Shown in pieces: positions 49,301 to 59,402 of a stretch of 64,000 bases of DNA (position 1 is its first letter; each line of letters begins with the position of its first letter). The DNA comes from Bog-756 sp963734435 (GTDB lineage Bacteria > Actinomycetota > Acidimicrobiia > Acidimicrobiales > RAAP-2), in assembly GCA_963734435.1 (NCBI GenBank), contig CAVTHA010000010.1, positions 1-64,000 of the forward strand. The letters run 5' to 3'. Below the pieces are notes generated by a model. The model ran no database searches. It was not told the DNA's origin and saw nothing but the letters and a program-made list of their open reading frames with translations. A program made the position numbers and the translations under genes.

Positions 49301-49864
49301 GAGGTCCAGGTGGACGACGTGCGCGGTGCCCGGCGGGAGCTGCACGAGGTCGTGCGGACGCTGGACCACGAGATCATGACGTCGTTCGCCGCCGCCGCCG
49401 CCGACGTCAACGAGCACTTCTCGACCCTGGTCGCCCTCCTGTTCCCGGGCGGCACCGGGCGGATGGTGCTGACCGATCCCGAGGACCTGCTCAACACCGG
49501 CGTCGAGATCGAGGTGCGCCCGGCCGGGCGCAACGTCCGCCGGGTGTCGCTGCTCTCGGGCGGCGAGCGGTCCATGGCCGCCCTGGCCTTCCTCTTCGCC
49601 GTGTTCCGGAGCCGGCCCTCGCCCTTCTACCTGATGGACGAGGTGGAGGCCGCCCTCGATGACGTCAATCTCCACCGCTTCCTCGGCCTCGTCCGTGAGT
49701 TCCGCCACGAGGCCCAGCTCCTCATCGTCAGCCACCAGAAGCGCACCATGGAGACCGGGGACGCCCTCTACGGCGTCACCATGGCGCCCGGCGGCTCCTC
49801 CCAGGTGGTGAGCCAGAAGGTCGAGCGCCAGACCGAACAGATGGCCGAGAGCGGGCCGGCATGA
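46330..49864 (+). CDS. smc: Chromosome segregation ATPase SMC
   Basis: Condensin core subunit that organises the chromosome. The N-terminal head has VVVGPNGSGKSNVVDAVTWV (Walker A) and IIGQGQLDTVLNARPEDRR; coiled coils follow, then the hinge at about 47850-48200 (GVDGVVGSLLDLVEIDEGW). The second coil leads to the C-terminal head with SLLSGGERSMAALAFLFAVF (signature) and PFYLMDEVEAALDDVN (Walker B). About 1,170 residues. Frame changes at about 47425, 47838, 48060-48130 and 48457. GTG start. Confidence 0.94.
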
Positions 49865-49890
49865 CCGGAGGCGGGCCGGCATGACCGGAG
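49851..49890 (+). repeat. Two perfect 20-bp tandem copies at the smc stop
   Basis: The unit GCGGGCCGGCATGACCGGAG is present twice in a row with no mismatch. The first copy carries the smc stop in ATGA. The second adds another ATGA and another GGAGG, producing two mini-ORFs between smc and ftsY (see findings). Confidence 0.9.
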
Positions 49891-49897
49891 GCTGCGC

Positions 49898-51080
49898 ATG
49901 ACCGCGCTGTTCATCGCCATCGGGGTGGTCGTGGTGGTCCTGTTGGCCGCCCTGATCCTGATCGCCCGCGCCCGGCGGGCCTCGCGGCCGCCCCTCGCCC
50001 CGAAGAGCCCGACCCCGACGCTCGAGGAGCCGCCGCCCAGGATGCCGATCCTGGCTCCCGAGCGTGAGCCGGCTCCAGCCAAGCAGCCGGCCCCGCCGAC
50101 GAAACCGGCACCCCCAGCCGAACCCGCGCCCGGGCCATTGGCCGAGCCGGTGCTGGAGGCCGAGCCGGAGCCGGCCACCTATCGCAGCCGCCTGGGCAGC
50201 GTCCGGGGAATTTTCAGCGGGGCCGTCTCGGCCCTACGGGGCGGCCGGATCGACGCCGCCACCTGGGACTCGCTCGAAGAGGCGCTCATCCGGGCCGACG
50301 TCGGCGTGCGGACCGCCGATGCCCTGCTGACGGACCTCAAGGCCCGGGTGGCCTCGAAGGAGATCGCCAGTGGGACCGATCTCCTCACGGCGCTCGGCGA
50401 CGAGATCCGCGCCCTGCTCGACGTGGCCGACTCCCGCCAGCTCCGCTTCGCCGGGGACGCGGGCACGGTCGACGTGTGGTTGTTCGTCGGGGTGAACGGG
50501 GTGGGCAAGACGACCACCATCGGCAAGCTGGCGCGGCAGGAGTCGATGGCCGGCCATTCGGTCCTCCTGGCCGCCGGGGACACCTTCCGGGCCGCGGCGG
50601 CCGACCAGCTGGGCATGTGGGCCGAGCGGTCGGAGGTCGAGATCGTGCGGGGCGCCGAGGGCGGCGACCCCAGTGCGATCGTCTTCGACGCCGTGCAGCG
50701 GGCGGCGGCCCGGGGCAACGATCTCGTGCTGGCCGACACCGCCGGCCGGCTGCACACCAAGGTGAACCTGGTGGAGGAGCTCAAGAAGATCCGCCGGGTC
50801 GCCGACCGCGACCCGGGCAACGTGACCGAGGTCCTGCTCGTCCTCGACGCCACCACCGGGCAGAACGCGCTGATCCAGGCGAGGCAGTTCACCGAGGCGG
50901 TCGACGTGACCGGGGTCGTGCTGACCAAGCTCGACGGCACCGGCCAAGGGCGGCATCGTCATCGCGATCCAGCGCGAGCTGGGCATCCCGGTGAAGCTGG
51001 TCGGGCTGGGCGAGGGCGTCGACGACCTGGTGGCCTTCGACCCCGACGCCTTCGTCGACGCCCTCCTCGGGCTGGACTAA
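49898..51080 (+). CDS. ftsY: Signal recognition particle receptor FtsY
   Basis: GTPase that docks the SRP at the membrane. A single N-terminal membrane helix (IAIGVVVVVLLAALILIA) is followed by a Pro/Ala/Glu-rich linker of ~90 residues, the N domain and the G domain: FVGVNGVGKTTTIGKLA (G1), DTFRAAAADQL, LADTAGRLHT (G3) and TKLDGT (G4). An extra C at about 50948 shifts the frame; after it the text reads GGIVIAIQRELGIPVKL and ends at 51080. The ATG follows GGAGG by 6 bases. Confidence 0.93.
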
Positions 51081-51126
51081 CGAACTCGGCCCGAAGACTG
51101 GCGCGGGCGCGGCGGCATCACCCCGG

Positions 51127-51132
51127 TAGGCT
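51127..51132 (+). promoter_or_regulatory. -10-like TAGGCT before ffh
   Basis: TAGGCT ends 8 nt before the ATG at 51141; no ribosome-binding site lies between. Suggests leaderless transcription of ffh. Confidence 0.45.
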
Positions 51133-51140
51133 GAGACGCC

Positions 51141-52710
<1,570 letters not shown>

Positions 52711-52765
52711 GGCCGCTATCTGCCAGAATGGACGCACAAAGTCCAGATGATGGAGGAATCAGTTC

Positions 52766-53050
52766 GTGGCAGTGAAGCTCCGCCTGGTGCGGATGGGAAA
52801 GAAGAAGCAGCCGACCTACCGGGTCGTGGCCGCGGACAGCCGGTCACCCCGTGACGGGCGGTTCCTCGAGATCGTGGGTACCTACGCTCCCCGCGGCGCC
52901 TCGACGGCCGAGCCGGATGCGGTGATCAAGATCGACAACGACAAGGCCGTGAAGTGGTTGGTCAACGGCGCCCAGCCGACCGAGCGGGTCGAGAAGCTGC
53001 TGAAGACCTCGGGCGCCTGGGACGAGTTCGCCGCGGCGAGGTCGAAGTGA
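52766..53050 (+). CDS. rpsP: Ribosomal protein bS16
   Basis: A small-subunit protein, 94 residues. AVKLRLVRMGKKKQPTYRVV and DSRSPRDGRFLEIVGTYAPR are family hallmarks, and VNGAQPTERVEKLLK closes the fold. The GTG follows GGAGGA by about 9 bases. Its TGA overlaps the khpA GTG. Confidence 0.95.
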   Translation: MAVKLRLVRMGKKKQPTYRVVAADSRSPRDGRFLEIVGTYAPRGASTAEPDAVIKIDNDKAVKWLVNGAQPTERVEKLLKTSGAWDEFAAARSK

Positions 53051-53431
53051 CGAACCTCTACGAGGCCGGCGACATCAACACGGTCGACGGCGACGATCAG
53101 GTCGACATCAACTCGTCGGACGACGTGAACACCGACGCGGACACCGACACCGAGGACGAGGGCAACGAGCGCAACGACTCCCTCGACGGCGGCGACGCCG
53201 CTGGCCGTGCTCAGCTACCTGGCCCGCTCGCTCTCCAACGAGCCCGACGCGGTGGTCATCGACACCGAGGAGCGTCGGGGCGGCCTCCGCCTCAGCCTGC
53301 ACGTGGCGCCCGACGACATGGGCCGAGTGATCGGGCGTCGGGGCCGGACGGCCCAGGCCATCCGGACGCTGGTCAGCGTGGCCGGCGCCAAGGACGGCAT
53401 CGCGACCAGCGTCGACATCGTCGACGACTGA
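53047..53431 (+). CDS. khpA: KH-domain RNA-binding protein KhpA, with acidic extension
   Basis: A single type-II KH domain protein that binds RNA, usually with KhpB. The KH core is SYLARSLSNEPDAVVID, then GRVIGRRGRTAQAIRTLVSV with the GxxG loop. An extra G at about 53200 separates the core from an unusual ~50-residue start rich in Asp, Asn and Glu (for example DVNTDADTDTEDEGNERND). The usual protein is about 75 residues with no such extension. The GTG overlaps the rpsP stop; a start just before the KH core cannot be excluded. Confidence 0.82.
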
Positions 53432-53896
53432 TCTCCTCAAGGTCGGCCGGGTCACCAAGGCCCACGGCCTGCGCGGCGAGGTCGTCGTCCAGCTGTGGAC
53501 CGACCTGACCGAGCGCCTCGACCCGGGCTCGGTGCTCACCGACGCCGCGGGGCACCCTCACCGTGGAGTCGGCCCGCCCGTTCCAGGACCGCTGGATCGT
53601 GCAGTTCGAGGGCGTCGTCGACCGGTCGCAGGCCGAGCGCATGCGCGGGATCGAGCTCGAGGCCGAGGCCGTCGACATCCCGGGCAAGCTCTGGGTGCAC
53701 GAGCTGGTCGGCGCCACCGTGGTCGACGTGGCGGGCACCGAACTCGGGGCAGGTCCGGGCCGTCGAGGCCAATCCGGCCAGCGACCTGCTCGTGCTGGAG
53801 AGCGGCGGCCTGATCCCCCTGCGCTTCGTGACGGACAGCGACACCGCGGCGGGGACCCTGGTGGTCGACATCCCCGACGGCCTGTTGGATCCCTGA
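53430..53896 (+). CDS. rimM: Ribosome maturation factor RimM
   Basis: Helps assemble the 30S head via bS19. KVGRVTKAHGLRGEVVVQLW is the family start, WIVQFEGVVDRSQAERMRGI the barrel, and GKLWVHELVGATVVDVAG the PRC domain; the end reads GLIPLRFVTD and VVDIPDGLLDP. Extra G bases at about 53553 and 53750 shift the frame. No ATG or GTG is in frame at the beginning, so the start codon is probably lost to another indel near 53430. Confidence 0.88.
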
Positions 53897-53909
53897 CCAC
53901 GGCCCGCCG

Positions 53910-54685
53910 ATGCGGATCGACGTCTTCACGCTCTTCCCCGACGCCATCACGTCGTACTGCACCGCCTCGATTCTCGGGCGGGCCCAGCGAGTCGGGCGCC
54001 CTCGACATGCGTGTGCACGACCTGCGCCAGGGCTCGCTCGACAACCGGCGCACCGTCGACGACAGCCCCTTCGGCGGTGGCCCCGGCATGGTCCTGATGC
54101 CCGAGCCGGTGTTCCGCTGTGTCGAGGCCGTCGAGGCCGCCGGCCCGCTGCCCCGCCCACTGCTGCTCCTGGCCCCGGGCGGCCGGCCGTTCTCGACCAG
54201 TCGGTGGCGGCCGAGCTGGCCGCGCTCGCCGGGGGGTTCTCGCTTCTGTGCGGCCGCTACGAGGGGGTCGACCAGCGGGTGACCGACCACCTGGTCGACG
54301 GCGAGCTCTCGGTCGGCGACTTCGTGCTGGCCGGCGGCGAGCTGGCGGCCCTGGTCGTGATCGAGGCGGTGGCGCGGCTGGTGCCCGGGGTGCTGGGCAA
54401 CGAGGCCTCAGCCCTCGACGAGAGCTTCTCGCGCCGGCCTGCTCGAGTACCCCCAGTACACCCGGCCGGCCGAGTTCCGGGGTTGGGAGGTGCCCGAGGT
54501 GCTGCGCTCGGGCGACCACGCCGCCGTGGCGGACTGGCGCCGCCTCCAGTCCCTGTTGCGCACGGCGGCCCGGCGGCCCGACCTGCTCGACCGAGCTGCG
54601 CCGGGAGGGCCGGCTGAGCGACGACGACGTGCGGTCACTGGCCGCGCACGGCTACGATGTTCCGTCCGGCACTGAGCCGGTGTGA
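53910..54685 (+). CDS. trmD: tRNA (guanine37-N1)-methyltransferase
   Basis: Methylates G37 of tRNAs reading CNN codons. MRIDVFTLFPDAITSY, DDSPFGGGPGMVLMPEP, LCGRYEGVDQRV and VGDFVLAGGELAALVVIEA with VPGVLGN form the SPOUT knot; the tail has LEYPQYTRPAEFRGWEVP. Frame changes at about 54000, 54192, 54437 and 54593, mostly one extra base (for example AQ then ESGALDMRVHDLR). Standard position between rimM and rplS. Confidence 0.93.
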
Positions 54686-54699
54686 CGTTAGGACCTCTC

Positions 54700-55086
54700 A
54701 TGCACCCGACCGAGATCATCGACCGCGACAGCCTGCGCGACGACATCCCCGAGTTCCGCCCCGGGGACACCGTCAAGGTGCACGTCCGGGTGGTCGAGGG
54801 CACCCGTGAGCGGGTCCAGGTCTTCCAGGGGGCGGTCATCCGCCGCCAGGGCGGCGGGGTGCAGGAGACCTTCACCGTGCGCAAGGTGAGCTTCGGGGTG
54901 GGCGTCGAGCGTACGTTCCCGGTGCACTCGCCGACCATCGCCAAGATCGAGGTGGTGACCCTCGGTGACGTCCGCCGGGCCAAGCTGTACTACCTGCGCG
55001 ACCGTGTCGGGAAGGCGGCGAAGATCAAGGAGAAGCGGACCGCGGACCGTGGCGCTGACGCCGGGTCGACGAGGCTGGGGCGATGA
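54700..55086 (+). CDS. rplS: Ribosomal protein bL19
   Basis: Large-subunit protein at the subunit interface. FRPGDTVKVHVRVVEGTRER, QVFQGAVIRRQGGGVQETFT and GVGVERTFPVHSP are typical. Start at ATG 54700 (HPTEIIDRDSL); a GTG at 54682 overlapping the trmD stop is the alternative. The C-terminal tail (KEKRTADRGADAGS) is slightly extended. Its stop overlaps the next gene's ATG. Confidence 0.95.
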   Translation: MHPTEIIDRDSLRDDIPEFRPGDTVKVHVRVVEGTRERVQVFQGAVIRRQGGGVQETFTVRKVSFGVGVERTFPVHSPTIAKIEVVTLGDVRRAKLYYLRDRVGKAAKIKEKRTADRGADAGSTRLGR

Positions 55087-55376
55087 GCGAGGAAGACCTC
55101 GAGCGGTACGAGGCCGAGATCGAGCTCGGCCTCGTGCCAGGAGTACCGGGCCGTGCTGCCCGTGTTCTCCTACGTGGTCGAGACCGAGCGGCGCTTCTAT
55201 CTGGCCAACGAGGTCTCGCTGAAGGTGAGGTCCGATACGACGCCCGCCTGTATCGAGCTCGAGCTCAAGGACGCCTGGGTCTGGGACATGTACCGGCCGG
55301 CCCGCTTCGTGCCCACGTCCACGTGGTCACCTTCCGCGACGTGAACATCGAGCGCCTGCCCGAACAGGAGCTCTAG
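55083..55376 (+). CDS. DUF2469 family protein
   Basis: An actinobacterial protein of unknown function, equivalent to Rv2901c, always near rplS and yraN. SEEDLERYEAEIELGL, FSYVVETERRFYLANEVSL, DAWVWDMYRPARFV and VTFRDVNIE are conserved; these lie in two alternating frames, so about three indels (near 55140, 55235 and 55315) interrupt 97 codons. Confidence 0.87.
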   Translation: MSEEDLERYEAEIELGLVPGVPGRAARVLLRGRDRAALLSGQRGLAEGEVRYDARLYRARAQGRLGLGHVPAGPLRAHVHVVTFRDVNIERLPEQEL

Positions 55377-55440
55377 GCCTCTAGGCCGGCTCGGCCTCGG
55401 CGCAGGCACAATCACCGGTGGGGCCGACCGTTCCCTTTGC

Positions 55441-55797
55441 GTGACCCAAGAGCCTGTCAACCACCGCATCGCCCTCGGCCGTTCCGGTGAGGATCGGGCG
55501 GCCGACTGGTACGCCCGTCATGGCTACCAGATTGTCGAGCGGAACTGGCGCAGCCGCCGCGGCGAGATCGACCTGGTCTGTGCCCGCGACGAGGTCCTGG
55601 TCTTCTGCGAGGTCAAGACCCGGCTCAGCGACCGCCTCGGCGCCCCGGTCGAAGCGGTCACCCGAGTCAAGCAGCTGCGCCTGCGGCGCCTGGCCGCCGA
55701 GTACATCTCCCGGCACACCTGCGGTGGCCACCAGCCCCGATTCGACGTCGTCGCGGTTCTCGGGCGCTCGCTCACCGTCGTCGAAGATGCGTTTTGA
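55441..55797 (+). CDS. YraN (UPF0102) nuclease-fold protein
   Basis: A 118-residue protein of the restriction-endonuclease-like fold. IALGRSGEDRAADWYARHGY is the start pattern; the acidic/Lys core is NWRSRRGEIDLVCAR, then VFCEVKTRLSDRLG (ExK). RFDVVAVLG closes it. Role unknown, possibly DNA processing. It is intact, the first uninterrupted gene after the dense-indel stretch. GTG start. Confidence 0.92.
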   Translation: MTQEPVNHRIALGRSGEDRAADWYARHGYQIVERNWRSRRGEIDLVCARDEVLVFCEVKTRLSDRLGAPVEAVTRVKQLRLRRLAAEYISRHTCGGHQPRFDVVAVLGRSLTVVEDAF

Positions 55798-55810
55798 CGC
55801 ATTCGCGGCG

Positions 55811-55816
55811 TAGGGT
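55811..55816 (+). promoter_or_regulatory. -10-like TAGGGT before enoyl-CoA hydratase
   Basis: TAGGGT ends 8 nt before the ATG at 55825, again with no ribosome site between. Confidence 0.45.
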
Positions 55817-55824
55817 CACGGCTC

Positions 55825-56607
55825 ATGGAAACTCTCATCGTCGAACGTCAAGGCGGGGTGGTCACCGTCACCATGAACCGCCCCGAGCGCAAGAACGCGG
55901 CCAACGCCGTCATGCTGCTCGAGCTGCCCGCCATCTTCGAGGAGATCGAGGCCAACGCCGAGGACCGGGTGTTGGTCCTCACCGGTGCCGGGGGGGCTTT
56001 CTGTTCGGGCGCCGACCTGGGGGACCCCAACGGACCGGCCCAGGACAACTCCCGGTCGCCGCTGGCGCGCATGCGCCGGCTGGGCGATGTGGCGCTGGCG
56101 CTGTACCGGCTGACCAAGCCGACCATCGCCAAGGTCGACGGGCATGCCGTGGGCGCCGGTCTCTCCCTGGCGCTCGGCTGCGACCTGGTGGTCTGCAGCG
56201 ATCGGGCCAAGCTCTCCATGATCTTCTCGCGGCGCGGGCTCTCGCTGGACAACGGCGGCTCGTATCTCCTGCCCCGGCTGGTCGGCATGGCCCGGGCCAA
56301 GGAGATCGCCCTCTTCGGCGGCATGTACACGGGCGAGGAGGCGCTGGCCATCGGCTTGATCAACCGGGTCGTTCCGGCGGCTGAGCTGGACGCCTTCGTC
56401 GACCAGTGGGCGGCGACGCTGGCGGCCGGGCCGCCGCTGGCGCTGTCGATGACCAAGACGCTCCTGCAGGCCTCGGGGCACTCCTCCATGGAGGAGGCGC
56501 TGGAGAACGAGGCCCGTTGCCAGTCGGTCAATTTCGCCAGCGTCGATACCAACGAGGCCCTGGCCGCCTTCACGGAGAAGCGGGAGCCCACCTACATCGG
56601 TCGTTAG
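55825..56607 (+). CDS. Enoyl-CoA hydratase/isomerase family protein
   Basis: Crotonase-fold enzyme acting on an enoyl-CoA. Oxyanion-hole segments are LTGAGGAFCSGADLG and GHAVGAGLSLALGCDLVV. The catalytic loop reads LSLDNGGSYLLPRLVG: Asp sits where hydratases usually have a Glu, as in several isomerase-type relatives, so hydratase activity is uncertain. It has 260 residues in an intact frame. Confidence 0.9.
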   Translation: METLIVERQGGVVTVTMNRPERKNAANAVMLLELPAIFEEIEANAEDRVLVLTGAGGAFCSGADLGDPNGPAQDNSRSPLARMRRLGDVALALYRLTKPTIAKVDGHAVGAGLSLALGCDLVVCSDRAKLSMIFSRRGLSLDNGGSYLLPRLVGMARAKEIALFGGMYTGEEALAIGLINRVVPAAELDAFVDQWAATLAAGPPLALSMTKTLLQASGHSSMEEALENEARCQSVNFASVDTNEALAAFTEKREPTYIGR

Positions 56608-56696
56608 CTGAAGCGGGAGCTGAATGAGGTCGTTCCGTGAATGAAGCGGAACCGGCCTACCCGGCCGCCGAAGAGATGCAGGTCGCCCAAGAGAAA

Positions 56697-56702
56697 TAGA
56701 CT
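56697..56702 (+). promoter_or_regulatory. -10-like TAGACT before NfeD-domain gene
   Basis: TAGACT ends 6 nt before the GTG at 56709, in keeping with leaderless transcription. Confidence 0.4.
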
Positions 56703-56708
56703 GGAAAC

Positions 56709-56918
56709 GTGCTCAACGGAGTTCAAGGCATGGTCGGCGACACCGCCCTCGTCACCAGGGAGATCCGCGGCGGGCACAACCCGGGCCGGGTCCGGGCCCG
56801 GGGCGAGGAGTGGTTCGCCATTCCCCTGGATCCGGACGAGAACATCGGAGTGGGGACGGAGGTCGTGGTGGCCGACATAGAGCGCGGCCTCCTCGTTGTC
56901 TACGCTCGCGATAGTTAA
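56709..56918 (+). CDS. NfeD-like OB-fold domain protein
   Basis: A 69-residue protein matching only the C-terminal OB domain of NfeD: MVGDTALVTREI, GRVRARGEEWFAIP and VGTEVVVADIERGLLVVYA. NfeD proteins normally pair with an SPFH (stomatin-like) partner encoded next door; here the SPFH gene lies 1.25 kb downstream with a tnpB remnant between. No membrane segments are present. Intact frame. Confidence 0.78.
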   Translation: MLNGVQGMVGDTALVTREIRGGHNPGRVRARGEEWFAIPLDPDENIGVGTEVVVADIERGLLVVYARDS

Positions 56919-56967
56919 AAGCGCCAGCAGACACGCCATCTACTGACCACCCTTCTCGGGTGTCCGG

Positions 56968-57940
56968 TCAATCCGCTGGCGCGGCGACCGGTTCCTGCTT
57001 CTTCCCCGGATCGGGGGTCTCGGGAGCAGTTCCACCGTCACCGAGGTGATGGCCAGCGCTCCTCCCTCCACAGGCTTTGGTGACCCGGCCCCGTGCTTCG
57101 GGGTCCGGGGCCTGAGTGGCCGAGCACTGCTCGGCCTCGCCCCAGGCAGCGAGATTGGCGGCCGCGTTGGTGTCGCGGTCAGCGATGAGGCCACAGTGCT
57201 CACAGCGAAAGACCCGATGGGCCAAGGTCATCTCTTGCCAGACCCACCCGCACGACGAGCAGGTCTTGGTGGAGGCGAAAAGCGCGGGGCCACCACCAAG
57301 GTGGCCCCGTACCACTCGGCTTTGTACCGCAGTTGGCTTCCCAGTTCCCCCCAGGCGGCGTCGTTGATGGACCGCGCCAGGTGGTGGTTCTTCACCATGT
57401 TCTTCACCGCCAGGTCCTCGATGCAGATGGCGCCGTGGGTCTTGGCGATCTGGCTCGAGAGCCGATGGGTGAAATCGTGGCGCCGGTTGGCCACCCGCCC
57501 ATGGAGGCGTCCAAGACGAGCCCGTGCCTTGGCCCGGTTGGCCGAGCCGGGCACCTTGCGCGAAACGGACCGCGACGACAGGGCGATTGCCGGCCCGGCG
57601 GTTACCAGATGGCGTGGTGGGTCGATGCGGCCCCACTCGGACCGATCCGAGCCGGCCAACACGAGGAGTCCACGGCGAAGCGGCACCCAGCGTCTTCCGA
57701 GCGTTTCCATGCGTTCCACCAGTTGATGAGCGAGTACCCCGACCACGGGACCTCGACGTCGGGCCGAGCGCGGCGCTCGTCAACCTTGTTTTTGACCGCT
57801 TCGAGGCAGCGGTTGTAGGCGAAGCGCCGGGCACCGATGTGGCGTCGGACCTCTTCGGCCAGCACGGGATTATCGAGTGCGGTGAAGCGGAATGCTGCCA
57901 TTCGGGCCATGGTGACCATCCTCGCGGGAGGGTGTATCAC
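56968..57940 (-). pseudogene. Decayed tnpB (IS200/IS605 or IS1341 type)
   Basis: TnpB is the RNA-guided nuclease of IS605-type elements. The N-terminus (RFAYNRCLEAVKNKVDERRA) is joined in another frame to SRKVPGSANRAKARARLGRL, ICIEDLAVKNMVKNHHLARS (RuvC-II Glu), a zinc finger with TKTCSSCGW and FRCEHCGL, and DRDTNAAANLAAW (RuvC-III Asp). The segment with the RuvC-I Asp, normally just before the PRHL region, is missing, so roughly 100 or more codons are deleted. At least two frames are used. No tnpA is present and element ends were not found. Confidence 0.78.
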
Positions 57941-58166
57941 TCATATACCCGTGATCGAGGTCCGTGACGAGAGCACCATCGGCGCCTGTCGGCGGATGGA
58001 CACGCACCGTCAAGAACGATTGGAGGTGGCGGGCTATGGCCCCCCCCGCCCCGGTACAATGAAGGAGTTGCTCGGTCGGGGTCGCCCCGGCTGTCTGAAT
58101 GAGGAGTTGCAAGCCTGCGTCCGGTACGTGGCCAAGGTTTGTAGCTGCAACATTAAGGAGAACGCC
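57941..58166. other. Spacer between tnpB remnant and SPFH gene
   Basis: Holds the probable flank of the inserted element and the SPFH leader. A small G/C palindrome (CGGGGTCGCCCCGG near 58077) is present; it could be part of a subterminal hairpin or a terminator. No other gene seen. Confidence 0.35.
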
Positions 58167-59180
58167 ATGCTGGCATCGACGGGTGAGATAGTCGGGATCG
58201 TTGTAGTCGTCGTAGTCGGTGGGGTTGGGTTAGCGGCCTGGTTCATGTCACGCTGCCTCAAGATCGTCCAGCAGGGCAGTGTCGGCGTGGTCAAGCGCCT
58301 GGGCCAGTTCAAGTCGGTCGACCAGCCCGGCCTGCGGGTCCTGCGGCCCTTCGTCGACCGCATGGAGAAGGTCGACATGCGTGAGTTCCCCATGACCGGG
58401 GACCAGCAGTCGGTGATCACCAAGGACAACGTCTCGCTGTGGGTCTCGGCCACCATCTTTTGCCAGGTGATCGACGTCAAGTCGGCCCTCTTCGAGATCA
58501 ACGACTACCAGCTGGCGGTCGATCAGCTCTCCCGTACCGCCCTGCGGGCCGTCTTCGGCGAGCTGTCGTTGGACCAGGCGCTCTCCGAGCGCGAGACCAT
58601 CAACACCCGTATGCAGGACCACATGGCCGACGCCACGCTCAAGTGGGGCGTGCGGCTCAACCGGATCGAGATCCTCGACATCACCCCGCCCACCAACGTC
58701 ATTCAGGCCATGTCCGAGCAAAAGGAAGCCGAGCAGCACAAGCGGGCCGCCATCTTGAAGTCAGAAGGCGAGCAGCAGGCGGCCATCAACAGCGCCGGGG
58801 GACGCCAACAGGCCGCCGTGCTCGAGGCCCAAGGAGCCAAGGAGGCCGCCATCTTGCGGGCCGAGGCCGAGATGAAGGTGCTCGAGCTCCAGGCCGAGGG
58901 TGAAAAGAAGGCGTCCACCCTGCGCGGCGAGGGTGAGGCCTCCCGCCTGAACTCGCTGGACACCGCCACCATCAACCCGCGCACCCTGGCCGTCCTACAG
59001 CTGCGGGCCCTCCAAGAGATCGCCGCCTCCAACAACGCCAAGGTGGTGGTGCCCTACGAGGCGGCCAGCCTGATGGGGTCGGCCGAGGTGCTCTTGAGCA
59101 CCCTCAAGTCGGGCACCTCGGACTCCAAGGACTCGCCCGAGAAGCAGAACGGCGCGGGAGTCATCACCCCCTCCACCTGA
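58167..59180 (+). CDS. SPFH/stomatin-family membrane protein (slipin-like)
   Basis: A membrane scaffold protein of functional microdomains. One N-terminal membrane segment (IVGIVVVVVVGGVGLAAWF) is followed by the SPFH domain (IVQQGSVGVVKRLGQF, FVDRMEKVDMREFP, SLWVSATIFCQVID) and a long Ala/Glu helix (KEAEQHKRAAILKSEGEQQ). The ATG at 58167 follows AAGGAG by 6 bases. 337 residues, intact. It probably functioned with the NfeD-like gene upstream before the insertion between them. Confidence 0.92.
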   Translation: MLASTGEIVGIVVVVVVGGVGLAAWFMSRCLKIVQQGSVGVVKRLGQFKSVDQPGLRVLRPFVDRMEKVDMREFPMTGDQQSVITKDNVSLWVSATIFCQVIDVKSALFEINDYQLAVDQLSRTALRAVFGELSLDQALSERETINTRMQDHMADATLKWGVRLNRIEILDITPPTNVIQAMSEQKEAEQHKRAAILKSEGEQQAAINSAGGRQQAAVLEAQGAKEAAILRAEAEMKVLELQAEGEKKASTLRGEGEASRLNSLDTATINPRTLAVLQLRALQEIAASNNAKVVVPYEAASLMGSAEVLLSTLKSGTSDSKDSPEKQNGAGVITPST

Positions 59181-59402
59181 CCTTGCGCCTGACCGACTCA
59201 TGGGAGCGGAGCACGGCTCGCCGTCCTTTCCGCCAGTGGAGCACAAGCCGATCGCCTGTGACACCATGTTGCAGGTCGAAGAACCGAACAACGTGCAGAG
59301 AGTGCGCGTCCGGTTGTGGCTACGAGGCCATCCGGGCCACATGAGGTCGAGATCTGGCGTCGAGAACATCCACTGCGCCCTGGAGGATCAACGTGATGGC
59401 GG

